Assembly (NCBI GenBank): GCA_946477805.1
Contig: CAMKZP010000078.1
Location: forward strand, 1-10,469
From: an uncultured Enterobacter sp.
GTDB taxonomy: Bacteria; Pseudomonadota; Gammaproteobacteria; Enterobacterales; Enterobacteriaceae
DNA: 10,469 nucleotides
Reading direction: 5' to 3'
In this document: in pieces, positions 5,951-10,469 of the stretch
Layout of the letters: the number at the start of each line of letters is the position of its first letter
How positions within the stretch are numbered: position 1 is the first letter of the stretch
The notes under the pieces: generated by a model
Database searches by the model: none
What the model was told of the DNA's origin: nothing
What the model saw: the letters and a program-made list of their open reading frames with translations, nothing else
Made by a program: the position numbers and the translations under genes

Positions 5951-5956
5951 ACGCCA

Positions 5957-5979
5957 GGTCAATGAGAGACAATTTGACC
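5957..5979. promoter_or_regulatory. GGTCAA-N11-TTGACC inverted repeat, unassigned
   Basis: A perfect 6-bp inverted repeat with an 11-base spacer lies between the CRP site and the putative -10. A third GTCAA at 5945-5949 overlaps the CRP site. This is where the ChbR site is expected from E. coli (downstream of the upstream NagC site), but AraC-type proteins usually bind direct repeats, so the assignment is open. Confidence 0.3.
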
Positions 5980-6013
5980 CTATCCAGAATTATCCCCTCC
6001 TTGTACCATTGCG

Positions 6014-6019
6014 TATACT
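6014..6019 (+). promoter_or_regulatory. Candidate -10 of the chb promoter
   Basis: TATACT matches the -10 consensus at 5 of 6 positions. There is no good -35 at the right spacing (5991-5996 is TATCCC), as expected for a promoter needing CRP and ChbR. The leader would be about 95 bases, with several alternative G/C-rich pairings (ACCCG and CGGGT, CCGTC and GACGG) before the AGAGGG ribosome binding site. Confidence 0.45.
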
Positions 6020-6119
6020 CACTCCAACGACAAACAACGGTAAGCAACCTACCCGTCAGCCGGGATAGCAAGTCGAGTGATAGCGCGACGGCGGGTGGTC
6101 AGACAAGAGGGAAATTATC

Positions 6120-6437
6120 ATGGAAAAGAAACACATCTATCTGTTCTGCTCTGCGGGCATGTCAACCTCGCTGCTGGTGTCTAAAATGCGTGCGCAGGCC
6201 GAAAAGTACGAAGTTCCGGTGGTTATTGAAGCGTTTCCGGAAACGCTGGCGGGCGAGAAGGGCCAGACCGCTGATGTCGTATTGTTAGGTCCGCAAATCG
6301 CCTATATGCTGCCGGAAATTCAACGTCTGTTACCCAATAAACCGGTCGAAGTGATCGACTCGGGGCTGTATGGCAAGATCGATGGTTTAGGTGTATTGAA
6401 AGCTGCTGTTGCAGCCATTAAAAAAGCTGCTAATTAA
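6120..6437 (+). CDS. chbB: PTS chitobiose transporter subunit IIB
   Basis: ChbB (formerly CelA) is the phospho-carrier IIB of the N,N'-diacetylchitobiose PTS. It takes phosphate from His on ChbA and passes it to the sugar as ChbC imports it. The 105 residues (E. coli 106) start MEKKHIYLFCSAGMSTSLL; Cys10 is the phosphorylated residue and CSAGMSTS is the phosphate-binding loop of the lactose/cellobiose IIB family. Other family parts are DVVLLGPQIAYMLPEIQ and the C-terminal GVLKAAVAAIKKAAN. It is a cytosolic single-domain protein. AGAGGG precedes the ATG. It is the first gene of the operon, and the 78-base gap to chbC is unusually structured (ChiX target and hairpin), separating ChbB synthesis from that of the membrane subunit. 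Confidence 0.97.
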   Translation: MEKKHIYLFCSAGMSTSLLVSKMRAQAEKYEVPVVIEAFPETLAGEKGQTADVVLLGPQIAYMLPEIQRLLPNKPVEVIDSGLYGKIDGLGVLKAAVAAIKKAAN

Positions 6438-6447
6438 TTTTATTTTT

Positions 6448-6466
6448 CCCGTCAAAGAGTTATTTC
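6448..6466 (+). promoter_or_regulatory. ChiX small-RNA pairing ('trap') site
   Basis: CCCGTCAAAGAG followed by TT and ATTTC is complementary to the regulatory segment of ChiX (containing GAAAUUCCUCUUUGACGGGC, from memory) at 17 of 19 positions, including 12 in a row. In E. coli and Salmonella, this spot in the chbB-chbC region binds ChiX. When chb is induced, the mRNA soaks up ChiX and relieves repression of the chitoporin gene chiP. The position ten bases after the chbB stop is the expected one. Confidence 0.85.
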
Positions 6467-6476
6467 ACACACTTTC

Positions 6477-6498
6477 GCCGCAATAATTTTATTGCGGC
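6477..6498 (+). other. Perfect hairpin between the ChiX site and chbC
   Basis: GCCGCAATAA and TTATTGCGGC form a perfect 10-bp inverted repeat around TT (in practice a 4-base or larger loop). It starts 10 bases after the ChiX site and ends 6 bases before the chbC Shine-Dalgarno (AAGGGT, 6503-6508). A T-run is lacking (ATTTAAGGG follows), so it is not a standard terminator. It could shield the 3' end of a processed chbB transcript or modulate chbC translation. Confidence 0.7.
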
Positions 6499-6515
6499 AT
6501 TTAAGGGTAATTTCT

Positions 6516-7874
6516 ATGAGTAATGTTATTAGCTCTCTTGAAAAGGTACTCCTTCCTTTCGCTGTTAAAATAGGAAAACAGCCTCATATTAATGCGATTA
6601 AAAATGGCTTTATTAAATTAATGCCGTTGACCCTGGCTGGCGCCATGTTCGTGTTAATTAATAACGTCTTTTTAAGTTTTGGCGAAGGCTCATTTTTCTA
6701 TTCTATGGGTATTCGTTTAGACGCTTCCACCATTGAGACCCTGAATGGTTTTAAAGCCATCGGCGGCAACGTGTACAACGGTACGTTGGGCATTATGTCG
6801 TTGATGGCGCCTTTTTTCATCGGTTCAGCGTTGGCGGAGGAGCGTAAAGTTGACCCTATGGCGGCCGGGCTTTTAGCCGTTGCCGCCTTCATGACCGTCA
6901 CGCCTTATAGCGTAGGTGAAGCCTATGCCGTGGGGGCAAACTGGCTGGGCGGTCAGAATATTATCTCCGGGATGGTCATCGGCCTGATCGTGGCAGAAAT
7001 GTTTACCTTCGTTATCCGCCGTAACTGGGTCATTACCCTGCCGGACAGCGTGCCAGCTTCGGTGTCACGCTCGTTCTCTGCCTTAATCCCTGGGTTCCTG
7101 ATCTTATCCGTCTTTGGCATTCTCTCCTGGCTATTGGCCAACCATGGCAGCAACTTCCATCAGATCATCATGGATTCTATTTCCAAACCGCTGGCGTCGA
7201 TGGGCAGCGTGGTGGGCTGGGCCTACGTTATCTTCAACTCGCTCCTGTGGTTCTTCGGGGTACACGGTTCGCTGGCGCTGACCGCGCTTGATAACGGTAT
7301 TATGACGCCGTGGGCGCTCGAAAATATCGCGCTTTACAACCAGTATGGTTCCGTTGAAGCCGCGATTGCCGCAGGGAAAGAGTTCCACTTCTGGGCCAAA
7401 CCGATGCTGGATTCCTACATCCTGCTGGGTGGGTCCGGCGCAACGCTCGGGCTGATTATCGCCATCTTCATCGGCTCACGCCGGGCGGATCATCGTCAGG
7501 TCGCGAAACTGGCGCTGCCGTCAGGTATTTTCCAGATTAACGAGCCGATTCTGTTTGGTCTGCCGATTATCATGAACCCCGTCATGTTCATTCCGTTTGT
7601 GCTGGTGCAGCCGGTTCTGGCCGCCATCACGCTTGCCGCCTATTCGATGGGGATTATCCCACCGGTCACGAACCTGGCACCCTGGACCATGCCGACCGGC
7701 CTTGGCGCCTTCTTCAACAGTAACGGCAGCATTGCAGCACTGTGCGTGGCGCTGTTTAACCTTGGCGTATCGACGCTGATTTACCTGCCTTTCGTGGCGA
7801 TATCCAACAAGGCTCAGGCGGTTATTGATGAGCAGGAAAGCGAAGAAGATATCGCGAACGCGCTGAAATTCTGA
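6516..7874 (+). CDS. chbC: PTS chitobiose transporter subunit IIC (permease)
   Basis: ChbC (formerly CelB) is the inner-membrane permease of the chitobiose PTS, coupling uptake to phosphorylation by ChbB. The 452 residues equal the E. coli protein. It is highly hydrophobic, with about ten membrane segments; the first cytosolic stretch reads MSNVISSLEKVLLPFAVKIG. Family signatures are LMPLTLAGAMFVLINN, the FFGVHGSLAL segment with His250 near the sugar site, and INEPILFGLPIIMNP with Glu343, expected to contact the sugar. The C-terminus EESEEDIANALKF type tail is conserved. The ATG at 6516 was chosen because AAGGGT lies about eight bases before it and it matches the family; the in-frame ATG at 6492 lies inside the hairpin and adds eight unlike residues. 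The ChiX site and hairpin lie just upstream. Confidence 0.97.
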   Translation: MSNVISSLEKVLLPFAVKIGKQPHINAIKNGFIKLMPLTLAGAMFVLINNVFLSFGEGSFFYSMGIRLDASTIETLNGFKAIGGNVYNGTLGIMSLMAPFFIGSALAEERKVDPMAAGLLAVAAFMTVTPYSVGEAYAVGANWLGGQNIISGMVIGLIVAEMFTFVIRRNWVITLPDSVPASVSRSFSALIPGFLILSVFGILSWLLANHGSNFHQIIMDSISKPLASMGSVVGWAYVIFNSLLWFFGVHGSLALTALDNGIMTPWALENIALYNQYGSVEAAIAAGKEFHFWAKPMLDSYILLGGSGATLGLIIAIFIGSRRADHRQVAKLALPSGIFQINEPILFGLPIIMNPVMFIPFVLVQPVLAAITLAAYSMGIIPPVTNLAPWTMPTGLGAFFNSNGSIAALCVALFNLGVSTLIYLPFVAISNKAQAVIDEQESEEDIANALKF

Positions 7875-7880
7875 TGCAAC

Positions 7881-7904
7881 CCGGCGCGGGGCAGCCCGCG
7901 CCGG
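7881..7904 (+). other. Perfect GC-rich hairpin between chbC and chbA
   Basis: CCGGCGCGGG (7881-7890) pairs completely with CCCGCGCCGG (7895-7904) around GCAG, giving a 10-bp all-G/C stem beginning 6 bases after the chbC stop. TAAAAAGGAGAG follows, so the chbA ribosome binding site is just downstream and there is no T-run. Such a stem may protect an upstream mRNA 3' end from exonucleases or cause partial termination. Confidence 0.75.
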
Positions 7905-7921
7905 TAAAAAGGAGAGAAAAA

Positions 7922-8269
7922 ATGTTAGATTTGGATAGTATCGTCGCAGAAGAAACCGAAGAGAACGATCTGGAAGAAGTGGTGATGGGGCTTATCATCA
8001 ACTCCGGGCAGGCCCGCAGCCTGGCCTATGCCGCCCTGAAGCAGGCCAAGCAGGGGGATTTCGCCGCCGCCAAAACCATGATGGATCAGTCCCGCATCGC
8101 GTTGAATGAAGCGCACCTCGTTCAGACGAAACTGATCGAAGGCGACCAGGGCGAAGGGAAGATGAAGGTGAGCCTGGTGCTGGTACATGCTCAGGATCAC
8201 CTGATGACCTCCATGCTGGCGCGCGAACTGGTGGCCGAGCTCATCGAGCTTCACGAGAAAATGCATTAA
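7922..8269 (+). CDS. chbA: PTS chitobiose transporter subunit IIA
   Basis: ChbA (formerly CelC) is the IIA component that accepts phosphate from HPr on a His and gives it to Cys10 of ChbB. It is an all-helical trimer in the lactose/cellobiose IIA family. The 115 residues (E. coli 116) have an acidic, divergent N-terminus (MLDLDSIVAEETEENDLEE) and then an almost invariant body: VVMGLIINSGQARSLAYAAL and VSLVLVHAQDHLMTSM. His89 in HAQDH is the phosphorylated residue and Asp92 the buried trimer-interface residue known from E. coli. The ATG at 7922 has AGGAGAG close ahead; the frame is open to 7874, but the added part is the hairpin sequence and not family-like. Spacing to chbR is 29 bases. Confidence 0.97.
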   Translation: MLDLDSIVAEETEENDLEEVVMGLIINSGQARSLAYAALKQAKQGDFAAAKTMMDQSRIALNEAHLVQTKLIEGDQGEGKMKVSLVLVHAQDHLMTSMLARELVAELIELHEKMH

Positions 8270-8298
8270 TTCAGGCCCGGTAGCAGGAGGTCAGCACG

Positions 8299-9117
8299 AT
8301 GGAGATTAAAACCGCACTTGAGCAGCTGCTGTTTAACGGCAAGAATTTTCACGTGGTTATCTACAACAAAACGGAAAGCGCCAGCGGTCTGCACCAGCAT
8401 GACTACTACGAGTTCACGATTGTTCTGACCGGCCGCTACTATCAGGAGATCAACGGCAAGCGCGTCCTGCTGGAGCGCGGTGATTTTGTCTTCCTGCCGA
8501 TGGGATCCTACCACCAGAGCTTCTACGAATTTGGCGCCACCCGCATCCTCAACGTGGGCGTAAGTCGGCGCTTCTTTGAGAAGCACTATCTGCCGCTGGT
8601 GCCGTTCTGCTTTGTGGCCTCACAGGTGTACCGCGTCAAAAACGAGTTTATGACCTGGATCGAAACGGTTATCGCCTCGCTTAACTTCCGCGACAGCGAG
8701 TTCGATGAGTTTATTGAAACCGTGACCTTCTACGTGATGAACCGTCTTCGTCATCATCGCGAAGAGCAGCAGGTGAGCGACGATATTCCGCAGTGGCTGC
8801 GGGGCACCGTCGAGATGATGCACGATAAATGTCAGTTCAGCGACAATGCGCTGGAAAATATGGTGGCGATCTCCGGTAAATCACAGGAATATCTCACCCG
8901 CGCTACCCAGCGCTATTATCGTAAAACACCCGTGCAAATTATTAATGAGATCCGCATTAATTTTGCCAAAAAACAGCTGGAAATTACAAACTACTCTGTA
9001 ACGGATATTGCTTACGAATCAGGTTACAGCAGCCCCAGCCTGTTTATTAAAACCTTTAAGAAGTTTACTTCATTCACACCGAACAGCTACCGGAAAAATT
9101 TAACGGTAATTAATTGA
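8299..9117 (+). CDS. chbR: ChbR, AraC-family regulator of the chb operon
   Basis: ChbR (formerly CelD) represses chb without inducer and activates it with chitobiose, together with CRP. The 272 residues (E. coli 280) show an N-terminal cupin-type sensor domain (LHQHDYYEF with His32, His34 and Glu38; then GDFVFLPMGSYHQSF) and a C-terminal AraC DNA-binding domain. Its two helix-turn-helix units fall near residues 185-207 (LENMVAISGKSQEYLTRATQ) and 234-258 (VTDIAYESGYSSPSLFIKTF), the second with the family's GYSSPSLFIKTFKKFTSFTP signature. The start at 8299 has a textbook AGGAGG eight bases ahead. The first ~9 residues (MEIKTALEQ) differ from and are shorter than the E. coli end; similarity begins at LFNGKNFHV. 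It lies inside the operon it controls, after chbA, so expression is autoregulated. Confidence 0.95.
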   Translation: MEIKTALEQLLFNGKNFHVVIYNKTESASGLHQHDYYEFTIVLTGRYYQEINGKRVLLERGDFVFLPMGSYHQSFYEFGATRILNVGVSRRFFEKHYLPLVPFCFVASQVYRVKNEFMTWIETVIASLNFRDSEFDEFIETVTFYVMNRLRHHREEQQVSDDIPQWLRGTVEMMHDKCQFSDNALENMVAISGKSQEYLTRATQRYYRKTPVQIINEIRINFAKKQLEITNYSVTDIAYESGYSSPSLFIKTFKKFTSFTPNSYRKNLTVIN

Positions 9118-9121
9118 CGCC

Positions 9122-9139
9122 CGGCGGTAATAACCGCCG
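9122..9139 (+). other. Hairpin between chbR and chbF
   Basis: CGGCGGT and ACCGCCG form a perfect 7-bp inverted repeat around AATA, four bases after the chbR stop codon. No T-run follows. It opens a 110-base gap before chbF that contains no convincing -35/-10 pair, although TTGACG and TATACA occur at unsuitable spacing. Confidence 0.55.
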
Positions 9140-9227
9140 CGAATATTGACGTAATTGCTTGCCCAAATAGCGGGAAGAGAACGCTATACATTGCAGGCGG
9201 TTAACCTGATACGCTAAGGGAGATATT

Positions 9228-10469
9228 ATGCAACAGAAATTAAAAGTCGTGACCATTGGCGGCGGCAGCAGCTATACCCCGGAATTACTGGAAGGTTTCC
9301 TGAAACGTTATCATGAACTGCCGGTCAGCGAATTATGGCTGGTGGACGTTGAGGAAGGTCAGGAAAAGCTGAATATTATTTATGACCTGTGCAAACGTAT
9401 GGTTGAAAAAGCCGGCGTGCCGTTAACCGTGCACAAAACCCTGGATCGCCGCCTGGCGCTGAAAGACGCCGATTTCGTGACCACTCAGCTGCGCGTGGGC
9501 CAGCTGAAGGCGCGCGAGCTGGACGAACGCATTCCCCTGAGCCACGGCTATCTGGGCCAGGAGACCAACGGCGCGGGCGGCCTGTTCAAGGGTCTGCGTA
9601 CCATCCCGGTCATTTTCGACATCATTAAGGACGTGGAAGAGATCTGCCCGAACGCCTGGGTGATCAACTTCACCAACCCGGCCGGAATGGTGACCGAGGC
9701 GGTCTATCGCCACACCGGTTTTAAACGCTTTATCGGCGTGTGTAATATTCCGATCGGCATGAAGATGTTTATCCGCGACGTGCTGGCGCTGTCTGACAGC
9801 GACGATCTCTCCATCGATCTGTTCGGCCTGAACCATATGGTGTTTATCAAAGACGTGATCGTGAACGGCGAATCACGCTTTGCCGAGCTGCTCGACGGCG
9901 TGGCGTCCGGCCGCCTGACCGCCGCATCGGTGAAAAATATCTTTGACCTGCCGTTCAGCGAAGGGCTGATCCGCTCCCTGAACCTGCTGCCGTGCTCGTA
10001 TCTGCTGTACTACTTCAAGCAGAAAGAGATGCTGGCCATCGAAATGGGCGAGTATTACAAGGGCGGCGCGCGTGCCCAGGTGGTGCAGAAGGTGGAGAAA
10101 CAGCTGTTTGATTTGTATAAAGATCCGAACCTGAACGTTAAGCCGAAAGAGCTGGAGCAGCGCGGCGGTGCCTACTATTCGGATGCGGCGTGTGAAGTTA
10201 TCAACGCCATCTTCAACGACAAGCAGGCGGAGCACTACGTTAACGTGCCGCATCACGGCCACGTTGACAACATCCCGGCGGACTGGGCGGTTGAGATGAC
10301 CTGTATTCTGGGCCGCGACGGTGCGAAACCGCATCCGCGCATTACGCACTTTGACGACAAGGTGATGGGCCTGATCCATACCATTAAAGGCTTTGAAGTG
10401 GCGGCAAGCCACGCGGCGCTAAGCGGCGAGCTGAATGACGTCCTGCTGGCGCTGAACCTTAGCCCGCTG
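9228..10469 (+). CDS. chbF: 6-phospho-chitobiose glycosidase, GH4 (3' end cut by window)
   Basis: ChbF is the NAD- and Mn-dependent glycosyl hydrolase family 4 enzyme that cleaves the phosphorylated disaccharide delivered by ChbBCA (after ChbG deacetylation in E. coli). The 414 residues present are of about 450, so roughly 36 C-terminal residues lie beyond the edge. The N-terminal Rossmann part has VTIGGGSSYTPELLEGF (residues 9-24); next come the TTQLRVGQ segment, LGQETNGAGG and NFTNPAGMVTEA. The metal site is complete: Cys172 in GVCNIPIG and His203 in GLNHM. AAGGGAG at 9216-9222 lies five bases before the ATG. No frameshift is seen. The frame is open to the last base, which is why it is not closed here; chbG is expected next. 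Confidence 0.97.
   Translation, partial: MQQKLKVVTIGGGSSYTPELLEGFLKRYHELPVSELWLVDVEEGQEKLNIIYDLCKRMVEKAGVPLTVHKTLDRRLALKDADFVTTQLRVGQLKARELDERIPLSHGYLGQETNGAGGLFKGLRTIPVIFDIIKDVEEICPNAWVINFTNPAGMVTEAVYRHTGFKRFIGVCNIPIGMKMFIRDVLALSDSDDLSIDLFGLNHMVFIKDVIVNGESRFAELLDGVASGRLTAASVKNIFDLPFSEGLIRSLNLLPCSYLLYYFKQKEMLAIEMGEYYKGGARAQVVQKVEKQLFDLYKDPNLNVKPKELEQRGGAYYSDAACEVINAIFNDKQAEHYVNVPHHGHVDNIPADWAVEMTCILGRDGAKPHPRITHFDDKVMGLIHTIKGFEVAASHAALSGELNDVLLALNLSPL

Noticed and set aside
5854..6288. Plus-strand frame starting in the osmE terminator and running into chbB
   Set aside because: It crosses a terminator, the chb promoter region and chbB in another frame; no ribosome binding site and no recognisable protein.
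9423..10412. Two minus-strand frames opposite chbF
   Set aside because: His/Val/Arg-rich shadows of chbF, whose frame is intact and has all GH4 motifs.
1..10469. Search for a novel defence, mobile or biosynthetic system
   Set aside because: Every substantial gene is a recognised core enterobacterial gene in its usual order; no integrase, transposase, attachment site, array or unknown gene cluster is present.

Overview
This is a conserved core-chromosome segment of an enterobacterium. All twelve protein-coding genes have close Escherichia coli counterparts in the order astB-astE / spy / ves><cho-nadE / osmE / chbBCARF. The encoded proteins are very similar to E. coli but not identical. The GC-rich coding sequence and the enterobacterial REP-like and CCCTCTCCC palindromic repeats suggest an Enterobacter/Klebsiella/Lelliottia-type organism; this genus-level placement is an inference. 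No mobile element, phage gene, CRISPR array, rRNA or tRNA is visible, and I find no undescribed multi-gene system. The interest lies in regulatory DNA and RNA between the genes.

Layout. At 1-1718 lie the last two genes of the arginine succinyltransferase (AST) catabolic operon: the 3' part of astB, then astE. A 339-bp AT-rich gap follows, with BaeR-like and CpxR-like boxes ahead of the periplasmic chaperone gene spy, which ends in a long hairpin terminator. At 2846-3403 lies ves (HutD-like cupin), overlapping tail-to-tail with cho (minus strand, UvrC-like GIY-YIG endonuclease). The cho start sits just behind a LexA box. Upstream of cho on the same strand is nadE, separated from it by three successive palindromes. 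nadE is divergent from osmE (lipoprotein), which has a SigmaS-type promoter and a strong terminator.

From 5889 to the right edge runs the chitobiose operon chbB-chbC-chbA-chbR-chbF (chbF cut by the window edge, chbG presumably beyond). ChbB, ChbC and ChbA are the IIB, IIC and IIA parts of the PTS transporter. ChbR is the AraC-type regulator and ChbF the NAD-dependent GH4 glycosidase that splits the imported 6-phosphate sugar. Upstream lie a CRP site and a NagC-like palindrome. The chbB-chbC gap carries a sequence complementary to the small RNA ChiX, the known 'RNA trap' site, followed by a perfect hairpin just before the chbC ribosome binding site. Further perfect hairpins lie between chbC and chbA and between chbR and chbF.

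The genes are unrelated in function (arginine use, envelope stress, DNA repair, NAD synthesis, osmotic stress, chitin-sugar use). They share only conserved neighbourhood, and each transcription unit has its own recognisable control element.
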